Shown here: positions 46,788 through 55,978 of the stretch, piece by piece | Layout: every line of letters starts with the position of its first letter | Numbering within the stretch: position 1 is the first letter of the stretch | Assembly (NCBI GenBank): GCA_017550425.1 | Contig: JAFZPG010000041.1 | Location: 1-64,000, forward strand | DNA length: 64,000 nucleotides | Source of the DNA: Lachnospiraceae bacterium | GTDB taxonomy: Bacteria; Bacillota; Clostridia; Lachnospirales; Lachnospiraceae | Direction: 5' to 3' | The notes under the pieces: model-generated | The model's database searches: none | What the model saw: only the letters and a program-made list of their open reading frames with translations | Told to the model about the DNA's origin: nothing | Position numbers and translations under genes: made by a program

Positions 46788-46803
46788 GTCTGTAAACAAA
46801 GAA

Positions 46804-46834
46804 GCCGCGTTGCAGGGAAACCCTGCAACGCGGC
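46804..46834 (-). terminator. Terminator after the ATP-grasp gene
   Basis: A 14-bp perfect stem with an AAA/TTT loop is followed by TTCTTTGTTT, starting five bases after the ATP-grasp stop. It closes the clpB-egsA-Mur-ATP-grasp unit. Confidence 0.9.
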
Positions 46835-46838
46835 TATA

Positions 46839-47846
46839 TCAATTCTTCAGGCTTTTCTCGATCGCCTTCGTGTAGATCTTCTTCGCGAGCCTGTAGCACT
46901 CTTCGTTATAGGACGCGAGGTTTTCCATCATGACGCCGTTATTGACCTCGAGGATCATGTAGCGGTCATCGTAGGTGCGGATCACGTCGCAGGAAACAAA
47001 ACGGAGTTTGAATGCATCCGTGACCTTACCGGCCAGTTCGACCGCTTTTGCAGCGGCGGCTGCATCCTCTTCGGAAACAGAGTTCCCTTTTGAGACCGGA
47101 TATAAGATCTCCGGCGCTGCTCCCTGCCCCAGATTATGCTTCCAGGACAGTACGTAACTCTCCCCTTTCTTCGGCACATAAGAGCCCTTCTTATGCTTTT
47201 TGTCGCCATGCTCGAAATCGTAAGAAACGGTCTCTCCGGAAAGCAACCGGTCGGCAAATGCGGGATCTTCCGCCACTTTCATCGAGAGCAGTTCCTGCAC
47301 GCTGTGCTCACCGTCTCCGGTCAGCTGCGGACGGCACTTACGAAATACGACCGCAGGTTTTCCATCCATCATAATACAGCGCAGTTCATCGCGGATCGGA
47401 ATATACGGGGAAATGCACATCGAGGGCGCCTCCGCGTAGATACAATGCGCAGCATACTCGAGTTCCTTCTGCGTTTGTGCAATGAAGACCAGATGTCCGC
47501 CGGTGCCCTGATTGTCCTTGCAGACGACCTTCTTATATTTCTTTAGAAGCGCCGCCATATCGGCATAAGAACCGGTATCGCCGAAGATGTACTCAGGATG
47601 CGCCGGCGACATAAAACAGGTATGGGGCACACAGGGGATCCCCAGATGCTCCATCATATCCGCTGCGATCGACTTATCCTTGCAGACCGCGGCCTGCGCC
47701 GCCAGGTCAAGACCAAACTGATATCCGAATATGAATGCTTTTTTATCGTCCTTCGTCAGAAGAAACGCCCAGTCACCGGAGAAACCGGTGCAGGTAATGC
47801 CTTTCTCCTGACAGATCTCTTTGATCAATTTCACAAATGTATTCAT
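46839..47846 (-). CDS. ATP-grasp ligase of cyanophycin-synthetase type
   Basis: A 335-residue ATP-grasp protein. KVVCKDNQGTGGHLVFIA (about 105-122) is the nucleotide loop. ISPYIPIRDELRCIMMDGKP and CRPQLTGDGEHSVQELL resemble the ATP-grasp half of cyanophycin synthetase. The C-terminal FVSCDVIRTYDDRYMILEVNNG carries the Mg-binding Glu/Asn. The reaction should join an acyl phosphate to an amine. Substrates are unknown. It lies 11 bases after a Mur-type ligase. In CphA these two domains are on one chain, ATP-grasp first; here they are separate genes in the reverse order. It may be an amino-acid or peptide ligase acting with that neighbour. Confidence 0.75.
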   Translation of the reverse strand: MNTFVKLIKEICQEKGITCTGFSGDWAFLLTKDDKKAFIFGYQFGLDLAAQAAVCKDKSIAADMMEHLGIPCVPHTCFMSPAHPEYIFGDTGSYADMAALLKKYKKVVCKDNQGTGGHLVFIAQTQKELEYAAHCIYAEAPSMCISPYIPIRDELRCIMMDGKPAVVFRKCRPQLTGDGEHSVQELLSMKVAEDPAFADRLLSGETVSYDFEHGDKKHKKGSYVPKKGESYVLSWKHNLGQGAAPEILYPVSKGNSVSEEDAAAAAKAVELAGKVTDAFKLRFVSCDVIRTYDDRYMILEVNNGVMMENLASYNEECYRLAKKIYTKAIEKSLKN

Positions 47847-47857
47847 AGTTCTCCTGT

Positions 47858-49477
47858 TTACGGCATCTCCAGTGTCTCCGGAGGGATCACCTCGGCGATG
47901 ACCTGTTTTACGAACTCGGTGTCACTGTAAGGGATCTTTACGCCGCCGATCTCCTGATAGGTCTCCTGACCCAGATCGATGATGGCGATCAGATCGCCCT
48001 CCTGTACGTGTTCGATGGCATAGCGAATCGCCTTCTTCCGGTTGGGAATGACGACATAATTGCCTTTCGTCAGTTTCAATCCCTGTGCTATGGTCAGGAA
48101 GATGTTTTCAAACGTCTCAAAGCGGTTGTGTCCGGACGTCACGATGGACAGATCCGCCAGTCTGCCACAGGCCTCTCCCATCTCAAATCTTCGGGACAAT
48201 GCACGATTGCCGTCGGCGGAGAAAACGCAGACCAGACGTTTCGGAAGGAAGCGACGCAGGGAAACCAGCAGGTTTCGCGTGCTGTAACCGTTATGCGCGA
48301 AATCGACACATACGGAAAAACGGGTGCTCTGGTAGACCATATCCAGACGGCCGGGCACATGAATGCGGCTGAGTGTCTCGATGATCGTCTCATAGGAAAC
48401 GCCCATCAGACGTGTGACCGTGATGGCGGCCATGGCATTGCCCACCTGATACAGACCCGGGAAATTCACATCCACAGAGGCAGCCGGTGATGCCTGGGCA
48501 TCCTTCTCATAAACGTCCATGTGGACCATGGGACGGAACCGGTCGGAAGTCTCGTAGATATTGTCGGCATAAAACAATGCCTGCTCGTCCTCCGACAAAA
48601 CCAGCTCCGCAGGCTTCGGTCCCGTGCCGAAAAAGACGGTATTCTTGATGCCTCGGCCGCGGATCTCCGCGAGGAACGCATCCAGATGCTGCGAATCGTA
48701 GCAAACGATGGGCTGACGCGCAACATCCATCAGCATGCTCTTGAAGTGCAGATATTCTTCAAAACTTTTATGTTCGATGGGACTGATATGGTCACCCTCA
48801 ACGATATTCAAAAACAAAGCATAGTCAAATGTGATGCCGGCGATACGTTCCATCATGATGCCGGCCGAGGAACACTCCACGACAGCGCACTCGCATCCCG
48901 CTTTTACAAAGCCGTCGAGGATGCGGAACAGTTCATCGGAGTCGGGTGTCGAGTTCGGAAGCTCCTCCATCTGTCCGTCGACGATGGCCCCGCTGGAACC
49001 GACACTTCCGCACTTATGCCCGGCGGCGTTAAGGATCTCCGAGATCATGTGGGTGGTGGTCGTCTTACCTTTGGAGCCGGTCAGCGCGATCATCTTCATC
49101 TTCCGATCGGGATGATCATAATAATTCGCGATTAGGAGTGCCTTCGTCTTACGTACATTGTCCGTGGAGACGACGGTCACTCGGGACAATGCGGCAGCGA
49201 AGCCTGCATCCCCGTTCTCCTGCGACCGGATCTCCTTCAAAACACGCTCTGTCTGATCTTCTTCTATAACGACAAGCGCCGCGCCGCGCCGGATCACATC
49301 ACAAATCACGGAATGTGAGTCAAAGCGCACGCCGCGGACGCAAACGTACAGATCGCCGGGTATGATACGGCGATGATCCATTTTTACGGTAACGCCGGTC
49401 ACTTCCGTCGAAGCGGCCGACGCTCCCTCATAAACCATGCGGCATTCTATGCCTTGTAGCAGGTTTTCTTTACGCAC
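47858..49477 (-). CDS. Divergent Mur ligase (MurE/CphA-like)
   Basis: A 539-residue three-domain Mur ligase. The N-terminal domain fits MurE (TGVTVKMDHRRIIPGDLYVC). The P-loop GSKGKTTTTHMI lies near 134, and HKSFEEYLHFKSML near 245 contains the Lys that is carbamylated in the family. VDFAHNGYSTRNLL replaces the usual AHTPD sequence. The DNPR amino-acid-selecting motif of diaminopimelate MurE is replaced by SGHNRFE near 452, so the added amino acid or acceptor is not the standard one. The GTG start overlaps the egsA-like gene by eight bases. It is a paralogue and probably not the housekeeping MurE. Confidence 0.8.
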   Translation of the reverse strand: MRKENLLQGIECRMVYEGASAASTEVTGVTVKMDHRRIIPGDLYVCVRGVRFDSHSVICDVIRRGAALVVIEEDQTERVLKEIRSQENGDAGFAAALSRVTVVSTDNVRKTKALLIANYYDHPDRKMKMIALTGSKGKTTTTHMISEILNAAGHKCGSVGSSGAIVDGQMEELPNSTPDSDELFRILDGFVKAGCECAVVECSSAGIMMERIAGITFDYALFLNIVEGDHISPIEHKSFEEYLHFKSMLMDVARQPIVCYDSQHLDAFLAEIRGRGIKNTVFFGTGPKPAELVLSEDEQALFYADNIYETSDRFRPMVHMDVYEKDAQASPAASVDVNFPGLYQVGNAMAAITVTRLMGVSYETIIETLSRIHVPGRLDMVYQSTRFSVCVDFAHNGYSTRNLLVSLRRFLPKRLVCVFSADGNRALSRRFEMGEACGRLADLSIVTSGHNRFETFENIFLTIAQGLKLTKGNYVVIPNRKKAIRYAIEHVQEGDLIAIIDLGQETYQEIGGVKIPYSDTEFVKQVIAEVIPPETLEMP

Positions 49478-50534
49478 CGAATACTTCCTCCATCTGATCG
49501 TAGAGCTTTCCGAGTCGTTCGTCGGAAAGATCGGTCTCGTTTAATATCGTGTAGCGGTCCGCGCGTGTGCCAGCCGCTTTCTGCCATGCCCCGATGAAGA
49601 CTTCTTTGGAAATGCCCAGTTTCGACGGGCACACGGGGATCTGATAATCCTTCAACATCTTCGTGATCTTCGCGATATTGCGGTTTTGGAACACGCAGGC
49701 GCCGTAGCTTCCGACGGCCACTGCTATGCCATGGGGCAATGAGACCTCATCGGGATAACACTCTTCCAACGCATGACAGAACAAATGTTCGGAACCCGAG
49801 GACGGGCGGGAACTGCCTGCGATCTCCATCGCCAGGCCGCCCATGACCAGGGCGTGCGTCAGCATCTTAATGAAATCCTTGCTGTAGATCTCTTTATTCT
49901 CATTGTAACAGATGGAATTAAACGCCATCTTCGACATCATATAGGCGAAATCTTCCATCGTGCCGTGTTTCTTCTGAGCTGCGAGTTTCCAGTCGTTGAG
50001 CGCCGTGTATTTGCTCACGGTGTCGCCGATTCCGGACAGAAGCTGGTGCTTCGGCGCCGTCAGGATGACATTGGCATCCACGATGACAGCGGCAGGGATG
50101 CCGCAGCCGAAGGTCTTCCGGGCCCTGCCTTCGGTCCCGAGGACCGCCATCGGTGAAGCGATTCCGTCGTTGCTCAGCGTCGTAGGCAGGCACAGAAACA
50201 GCGTCTTGGAAACAAACGCCGCGTATTTCGCCATGTCCAGGACGGAACCGCCGCCCAGTCCGATGACCAGATTGATATTTTCCACGCAGATATGCTTTGC
50301 CAGTTCGACGGCGCTATCAAACGTGCCGGCCGATACCAGATAGACTTCACACTGCTTAAGATCCGCGCAGATATCACGGATCACATTTGCAAAGATATCC
50401 TTCAGGTTCCCATCGGTCACGAGGATCGCTTTCCGTTTTTTGATATCGGGAATGCAATCCTTCATGACCTGATCCACGCGGGAAAACACGCCCTCCTCCA
50501 CGATCAGGTGGTAAGGCAATTGAAATTGCTGCAT
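49470..50534 (-). CDS. Glycerol-1-phosphate dehydrogenase-like protein
   Basis: A 354-residue member of the iron-alcohol-dehydrogenase / dehydroquinate-synthase fold, closest to EgsA/AraM. GLGGGSVLDMAKYAA is the NAD(P) site and LPTTLSNDGIASPMAVL is typical. The metal ligands are Asp near 168 (SGIGDTVSKY), His near 250-254 (SEHLFCHALEE) and His near 266 (LPHGIAVAVG). EgsA reduces dihydroxyacetone phosphate to sn-glycerol-1-phosphate. Whether that is the true product here is unknown. It starts three bases after clpB and overlaps the Mur ligase, which suggests a role in the same pathway. Confidence 0.85.
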   Translation of the reverse strand: MQQFQLPYHLIVEEGVFSRVDQVMKDCIPDIKKRKAILVTDGNLKDIFANVIRDICADLKQCEVYLVSAGTFDSAVELAKHICVENINLVIGLGGGSVLDMAKYAAFVSKTLFLCLPTTLSNDGIASPMAVLGTEGRARKTFGCGIPAAVIVDANVILTAPKHQLLSGIGDTVSKYTALNDWKLAAQKKHGTMEDFAYMMSKMAFNSICYNENKEIYSKDFIKMLTHALVMGGLAMEIAGSSRPSSGSEHLFCHALEECYPDEVSLPHGIAVAVGSYGACVFQNRNIAKITKMLKDYQIPVCPSKLGISKEVFIGAWQKAAGTRADRYTILNETDLSDERLGKLYDQMEEVFGA

Positions 50535-50537
50535 TGA

Positions 50538-53186
50538 TTACTCCTTCTTATCGGCTTTCGAAGCCTCCGTCTCGTTTGCTTCCTCATTTGAAGCGGGAAC
50601 TGCCGTAGCGAACAGTTCTTCTTTCTCGGCATCCAGATCGATCAGGATCGAATCGCCCATAGAGATCGAACCTTCGAGGATCAGTTTTGCGGCCAATGTC
50701 TCGACGTGCTTCTGCAGGAATCTCTTCAGCGGACGCGCGCCATAGGCAGGATCGTAACCTTCATCGATAACAAACTGTTTCGCCGCAGGCGTCAGTTTGA
50801 TGACGAGCTGCTTCTCGACCAGTCTCTTATTGACCGATGCAAGCATGAGATCCATGATGCCGGTGATGTTGTCCTTCGTGAGCGGCTTAAAGAGAATGGT
50901 CTCGTCCAGACGGTTCAGGAACTCCGGACGGAAGTGCTCACGCAGGTCGTTGTAGACCATTTCCTTCGCTTCTTCGCTGATCACACCATTCTCGTCGATG
51001 CCGTCCAGCAGGTACTGGGAACCGATGTTGCTCGTAAGAATGATGACCGTATTCTTAAAATCGACGGTACGGCCCTGAGAGTCGGTCACACGACCATCGT
51101 CGAGGATCTGTAAGAGGATATTGAAAACGTCGGCGTGGGCCTTCTCGACCTCATCAAAAAGGATTACCGAGTACGGCTTTCTGCGGACGGCTTCGGTCAG
51201 CTGACCGCCCTCCTCGTAACCCACATATCCGGGCGGCGCTCCGATCAGACGGGATACGGAGTGTTTCTCCATGTATTCGGTCATATCGAGACGCACCATG
51301 TTGTTCTCATCGTCAAAGAGGTTCTGGGCCAGAGCCTTCGCGAGTTCCGTCTTACCTACACCGGTAGGTCCCAGGAACAGGAAGGAACCGATGGGCTTGC
51401 CGGGATCTTTGATGCCGGCACGGGAACGGATGATGGACTCGGAAACCTTCGTCACCGCATCGTCCTGGCCAATGACTCTCTTATGGAGTTCTTCGTCGAG
51501 ATGCAATGTCTTATTGCGCTCGCTCTCGGTCAGTTTTGTCACAGGAATATTCGTCCAGCGAGATACGATAATTCCAATCTCTTCTTCTGTAACCGCCTCA
51601 TGGACCAGTGAATAATCGTGGTTCTGCTGCGCGATCTCGGCAGCCTCCAGACGCTTCTGTGCATCCGGCAGTTTACCGTACTGCAGTTCGGCAGCCTTCT
51701 CCAGGTTGTATTCCTGCATCGCTGCCTGGATCTGCTTATTGATATCGTCGATCTCTTCACGGATGACGGAAATGGACTCGAGCTGTTTTTTCTCTTCTTC
51801 CCATTTCGCCATCTGGGTATTCAGTTCTTCACGCTTCTTCGTAAGTTCCTCGGACAGTTCCGCCAGACGCTCACGGGACAGTTTATCCGTCTCTTTCTTC
51901 AGGGCGGCCTCTTCGATCTCCATCTGCATGACCTTACGGGAGATCTCATCGAGATCTGCCGGCATGGAGTCGAGTTCGGTCTTCACCATCGCGCAGGCCT
52001 CATCCACGAGGTCGATGGCTTTATCGGGCAGGAATCGGTCGGAAATGTAACGATTGGACAATGTAGCCGCCGCCACGAGGGCACCATCGGTGATCTTTAC
52101 GCCGTGGAATACTTCGTAACGCTCTTTCAGTCCACGAAGGATGGAAATGGTATCTTCCACCGAGGGCTCATCGACCAGAACGGGCTGGAAACGACGCTCC
52201 AGGGCCGGATCCTTCTCGATGTACTGACGATATTCGTCGAGGGTCGTCGCACCGATACAACGAAGCTCACCACGCGCCAGCATGGGTTTCAGCATGTTGC
52301 TCGCATCCATGGCGCCGTCGGTCTTGCCTGCGCCTACGATCAGGTGCAACTCATCGATGAACAGGATGATCTGACCTTCACTGTTTTTCACTTCTTCCAG
52401 AACAGACTTCAGTCTTTCCTCAAACTCACCACGATACTTCGCGCCGGCAACCAGTGCGCCCATATCGAGAGAGAATATCTTTTTATCTTTCAGTGCCTGA
52501 GGAACATCACCGCGCACGATACGCTGCGCCAGGCCTTCGATGACGGCCGTTTTACCAACGCCGGGCTCACCGATCAGACACGGATTGTTTTTTGCCTTAC
52601 GGGACAATATACGCACGATACGGCGGATCTCTTCATCACGGCCGATGACCGGATCCATTTTCTGCTGACGTGCCTTTTCCACGAGTTCGGTACCGTATTT
52701 CTCCAGAGACTCATAGGTCGCCTCAGGATTATCCGTGGTAACACGCTGGTTACCGCGCACGGATTTCAAGGCCATCAAAAAGCCTTCGCGGTTGACCCCG
52801 AAGTCACGGAACAATGTTTTGGTATCTCCGGTGCTGTATTTGATGAGTGACAGGAACAGATGCTCGACGGATGTGTAATCGTCGCCCATCAGTTTTGCTT
52901 CATCCTCCGCGCTGATGATGACTTTATTCAACGGACCGGAAAAATACACCTGTACGTCTCCGGATACCTTGACCTTCTTCTGAATGATCTCCTCGGTGCG
53001 TTGCTGCAAGAGTTTCGGATCGATCGCCATCTTCTCGAGAAGCTTCGCGATCAGACTGTCTTCCTGTGTAAGCAGCGCCAACAGGAAGTGCTCCTGCTCG
53101 ATCTGCTGGTTCCCGTATTTGTAAGCCAGCTTTTCGCTCTGCTGAACGGCCTCGGTAGACTTTTGTGTGAATCTGCTGATATTCAT
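50538..53186 (-). CDS. clpB: ATP-dependent disaggregase ClpB
   Basis: About 882 residues from [20 protein letters not shown]. It frees proteins from aggregates together with DnaK. The N-domain (about 1-145) is followed by AAA-1 with [15 protein letters not shown] near 204. The coiled-coil M domain (about 395-525) distinguishes ClpB from ClpC, and AAA-2 has [15 protein letters not shown] near 607. There is no ClpP-binding loop of ClpA/ClpX type. The start at 53186 is set by AAGGAG before ATG; the frame is open 21 codons further but those overlap the promoter side. Heat-shock control is shown by the CIRCE element upstream. Confidence 0.96.
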   Translation of the reverse strand: MNISRFTQKSTEAVQQSEKLAYKYGNQQIEQEHFLLALLTQEDSLIAKLLEKMAIDPKLLQQRTEEIIQKKVKVSGDVQVYFSGPLNKVIISAEDEAKLMGDDYTSVEHLFLSLIKYSTGDTKTLFRDFGVNREGFLMALKSVRGNQRVTTDNPEATYESLEKYGTELVEKARQQKMDPVIGRDEEIRRIVRILSRKAKNNPCLIGEPGVGKTAVIEGLAQRIVRGDVPQALKDKKIFSLDMGALVAGAKYRGEFEERLKSVLEEVKNSEGQIILFIDELHLIVGAGKTDGAMDASNMLKPMLARGELRCIGATTLDEYRQYIEKDPALERRFQPVLVDEPSVEDTISILRGLKERYEVFHGVKITDGALVAAATLSNRYISDRFLPDKAIDLVDEACAMVKTELDSMPADLDEISRKVMQMEIEEAALKKETDKLSRERLAELSEELTKKREELNTQMAKWEEEKKQLESISVIREEIDDINKQIQAAMQEYNLEKAAELQYGKLPDAQKRLEAAEIAQQNHDYSLVHEAVTEEEIGIIVSRWTNIPVTKLTESERNKTLHLDEELHKRVIGQDDAVTKVSESIIRSRAGIKDPGKPIGSFLFLGPTGVGKTELAKALAQNLFDDENNMVRLDMTEYMEKHSVSRLIGAPPGYVGYEEGGQLTEAVRRKPYSVILFDEVEKAHADVFNILLQILDDGRVTDSQGRTVDFKNTVIILTSNIGSQYLLDGIDENGVISEEAKEMVYNDLREHFRPEFLNRLDETILFKPLTKDNITGIMDLMLASVNKRLVEKQLVIKLTPAAKQFVIDEGYDPAYGARPLKRFLQKHVETLAAKLILEGSISMGDSILIDLDAEKEELFATAVPASNEEANETEASKADKKE

Positions 53187-53250
53187 ATACGTCATCTCCT
53201 TAGTCTTTCGGATCTCCCTCCCCGGGATATTCCGCTTCCTTTTCTGCAAA

Positions 53251-53277
53251 TTAGCACTCTTCGCCTTCGAGTGCTAA
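53251..53277. promoter_or_regulatory. CIRCE operator (HrcA site)
   Basis: A perfect TTAGCACTC-N9-GAGTGCTAA lies 65 bases before the clpB start and 12 bases downstream of its -10 box, an ideal place for HrcA repression. Confidence 0.96.
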
Positions 53278-53288
53278 TCCCTACTAAA

Positions 53289-53317
53289 GTTTTACTACAT
53301 TTTGACCGAAATGTAAA
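53289..53317 (-). promoter_or_regulatory. clpB promoter
   Basis: Minus strand TTTACA (53312-53317), 17 bases, TAAAAC (53289-53294). The -10 is weak, but the CIRCE placement just downstream supports it. Confidence 0.55.
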
Positions 53318-53380
53318 GAGTCTTTTCTTACTTTTTTGGGTCTTTTTCGCTTAATTTATCTTAAAGTCAGACGAAACCGC

Positions 53381-53409
53381 TTGAACTTTGAAACATTTTC
53401 CGATATAAT
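53381..53409 (+). promoter_or_regulatory. Promoter of the plus-strand PH-like gene
   Basis: TTGAAC (53381-53386), 17 bases, TATAAT (53404-53409), 57 bases before the ATG. It diverges from the clpB promoter. Confidence 0.8.
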
Positions 53410-53465
53410 CTTTAATAGAGATATGCAGAGCGTGATCATTGCGTATCGGGAAGGAGAATAAGATT

Positions 53466-53933
53466 ATGTCAAAAGCTACCATGACAGCGGCTGAGCCCGA
53501 GATCATCTGGAAAGATCGTAAACATCATATGTGGTTCCCGCTTAGTTTCGATAGATATCGCGTTTCGCAGGATCGTCTCTACACGGAGAAGGGTTTCTTC
53601 TCATCCACCTACGACGAGCTTCTGCTCTATCGTGTGATCGACTTGAAGCTTCGCAGAAATCTTCTGCAGAAGATCTTCGGGACCGGTTCCATCACCATTA
53701 CCGCAAAAGCGGATAATGACCACGATCTGGTCTTAAAGAACATCCGCCGTCCTCTGGCGGTAAAAAACCTGATCTCCGAACTGGTCGAGACGGCCCGTGA
53801 TAAGAAACGCGTTGTCGGTAAAGAGTTCTTCAGCATGGAGGGCGGCCCGCACATTGACATAGATGGCTCGCTCCTCGGCGATGATCCCGACATCGAGATG
53901 AGCGGGGCTTACGACAATGATTATGACGATTGA
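53466..53933 (+). CDS. Bacterial PH-like domain protein
   Basis: A 155-residue cytoplasmic protein and the only clear plus-strand gene. The region WFPLSFDRYRVSQDRLYTEK, then TYDELLLYRVIDLKLRRNLL and TGSITITAKADNDHDLVLKN, has the strand pattern of the bacterial PH (bPH2/YdbS-like) fold. Family members usually carry membrane segments; this one does not, and it ends in an acidic Asp-rich tail. The start at 53466 is set by AAGGAG nine bases upstream; an in-frame TTG lies at 53439. Function unknown. It is monocistronic between a promoter and a terminator. Confidence 0.75.
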   Translation: MSKATMTAAEPEIIWKDRKHHMWFPLSFDRYRVSQDRLYTEKGFFSSTYDELLLYRVIDLKLRRNLLQKIFGTGSITITAKADNDHDLVLKNIRRPLAVKNLISELVETARDKKRVVGKEFFSMEGGPHIDIDGSLLGDDPDIEMSGAYDNDYDD

Positions 53934-53957
53934 TCGGGCATAGACCCATAAGATAAT

Positions 53958-53998
53958 AACCGCCGGTCGGCACTTGCGTGCCGGTCGGCGGTTTTGTT
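53958..53998. terminator. Bidirectional terminator between the PH-like gene and purD
   Basis: A 16-bp stem (53958-53973 / 53978-53993, two G-U) with loop TTGC, followed by TTTTGTTTT on the plus strand. On the minus strand it lies directly after the purD stop. Confidence 0.88.
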
Positions 53999-55270
53999 TT
54001 ACGCTTCGTCGATCGCTTTACCGATGTCGTTGCGCATGTATTTATTCTCAAAAGAGATCAACTTTGTAGCTTCGTAAGCATTTGCGCGTGCCTGCTTCAG
54101 GTCGGGTCCGATCGCAGTCACGCCGAGGACACGTCCTCCGTTCGTCACGATCTTATCACCGTCAAACTTGGAACCGGCATGGAATACGAACTTATCCGTC
54201 GCGCCGTCAAAATTCTCCAGGCCTGTGATCTCGAAGCCCTTCTTGTAAGAAACCGGGTAGCCGTCCGATGCCAGAACGACACAGACCGCTGCATTGTCCG
54301 CAAAGGAAAGTTCGATCTGATCCAGGGTTCCGTCTACGCAAGCCTCAAACACTTCCATGATGTCGTTCTCCATACGAGGCAGAACGACCTGCGTCTCGGG
54401 ATCACCGAAACGTGCATTGAACTCAAGAACCTTCGGGCACTCCGGCGTCAGCATCAGGCCGAAGAAGATCACGCCCTTAAACTCGCGGCCTTCAGCTGCC
54501 ATCGCATCCACGGTCTTCTGGTAGATATGCTCGCGGCAGAATTTGTCGACCTCTTCCGTGTAGAACGGGCTCGGGGAAAATGTACCCATGCCGCCGGTAT
54601 TCAGGCCCTGGTCGCCATCCTTCGCACGCTTATGATCCTGAGCGCTCGTCATGATGCGGATGGTCTTGCCGTCGCAGAACGACAAGACGGAAACCTCACG
54701 TCCGGTCATAAACTCCTCGACAACGATGGTGTCGCCCGCGCTGCCGAACTGACGATCCAGCATCAGCGTCTTCACGCCCTCGATGGCCTCTTCCCGGGTG
54801 TTGCAAATAAGAACGCCCTTACCGAGTGCCAGGCCGTCTGCCTTCAGAACGGTCGGGATCGGGCAAGTCTTCACATACTCGAGAGCTGCCTCGGGACTGT
54901 TAAACGTCTCATAAGCCGCAGTCGGGATGCCGTATTTCTTCATCAGATCCTTGGAAAATGCTTTCGAACCCTCCAGGATCGCTGCGTTCTTGCGAGGTCC
55001 GAAAACGCGGATATTCGCCTCTTCGAACTTATCTACGATGCCGCCGACCAGCGGATCGTCCGGACCTACGATCACAAAATCGATCTTCTCTTCTTTCGCG
55101 AAAGCGACCATCTTATCAAATTCCATAACGCCGATCGGCACGCAGGTCGCGATCTTCGCGATGCCCGCATTGCCCGGGGCACAATATAACTTCGTCACGC
55201 GCGGACTCTGCGCTACCTTCCATGCGATCGCATGCTCGCGGCCGCCGCCGCCAACGATCAAAACTTTCAT
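53999..55270 (-). CDS. purD: Phosphoribosylamine-glycine ligase
   Basis: A 423-residue ATP-grasp enzyme joining glycine to phosphoribosylamine in purine synthesis. Landmarks are VLIVGGGGREHAIAWKVAQS, the ATP-grasp loop VLKADGLALGKGVLI, and the GARS signature NARFGDPETQVVLPRM. Full length. Start follows GGAGGAACGATAAG. Last gene of purE-M-N-D. Confidence 0.97.
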   Translation of the reverse strand: MKVLIVGGGGREHAIAWKVAQSPRVTKLYCAPGNAGIAKIATCVPIGVMEFDKMVAFAKEEKIDFVIVGPDDPLVGGIVDKFEEANIRVFGPRKNAAILEGSKAFSKDLMKKYGIPTAAYETFNSPEAALEYVKTCPIPTVLKADGLALGKGVLICNTREEAIEGVKTLMLDRQFGSAGDTIVVEEFMTGREVSVLSFCDGKTIRIMTSAQDHKRAKDGDQGLNTGGMGTFSPSPFYTEEVDKFCREHIYQKTVDAMAAEGREFKGVIFFGLMLTPECPKVLEFNARFGDPETQVVLPRMENDIMEVFEACVDGTLDQIELSFADNAAVCVVLASDGYPVSYKKGFEITGLENFDGATDKFVFHAGSKFDGDKIVTNGGRVLGVTAIGPDLKQARANAYEATKLISFENKYMRNDIGKAIDEA

Positions 55271-55288
55271 CTTATCGTTCCTCCGTTT

Positions 55289-55933
55289 TCACTGTTTGAT
55301 ACGTACGGTACGTGTTTCGGGATCGACCGAAACCAGGCCGCGGGAAATATATTCGATCGCCTTCGGCAGGATGATCCACTCCGCCTGCTCCATCACACGA
55401 AGCTGCAGGCTCTTCGGCGTATCGTCCTGTAAGACTTCAACGGCTTTCTGGAAGATGATGGGGCCGGTGTCGGTTCCTTCATCCACAAAATGTACGGTCG
55501 CTCCGGTCACCTTCACGCCACGCGCCAGCACTGCCTCATGCACCTTCAGCCCGTAATACCCGGTCCCGCAGAACGACGGGATCAGCGAAGGATGAATATT
55601 GATGATGCGGTCTTTATATGCACGGATCATGGCCTTCGGGATGATCACCAGGAAGCCCGCCGCTACGACCAGGTCAACGTTGTAGTCCACGACTGCCTGG
55701 GTCAAAGCATTTTCGAAATCCAGACGAGATGTGAAATTCTTCGGGGAAATGCATTTTGCCGGAATGCCGACGTTCTCTGCGCGCGTCAGCGCGTATGCGT
55801 TTGCATTGTTGCTGATCACAAACGAAATCTCGGTATTCGGGATCGCGCCGCTTTTTACGGCATCAATAATGGCCTGCAGATTCGTTCCGCCGCCGCTGAC
55901 TAAAACGCCGATCTTAAACTTTGATTCGGACAT
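55289..55933 (-). CDS. purN: Phosphoribosylglycinamide formyltransferase
   Basis: A 214-residue enzyme that formylates glycinamide ribonucleotide with 10-formyl-tetrahydrofolate. GVLVSGGGTNLQAIIDA and the active-site IINIHPSLIPSFCGTGYYG (Asn/His) with VDEGTDTGPII are clear. The formyl donor depends on fhs in this window. It lies between purM and purD. Confidence 0.97.
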   Translation of the reverse strand: MSESKFKIGVLVSGGGTNLQAIIDAVKSGAIPNTEISFVISNNANAYALTRAENVGIPAKCISPKNFTSRLDFENALTQAVVDYNVDLVVAAGFLVIIPKAMIRAYKDRIINIHPSLIPSFCGTGYYGLKVHEAVLARGVKVTGATVHFVDEGTDTGPIIFQKAVEVLQDDTPKSLQLRVMEQAEWIILPKAIEYISRGLVSVDPETRTVRIKQ

Positions 55934-55978
55934 GCTCGCACTCCTTTCAAGTGTAAGAATACGAATGATATTTCAGGG

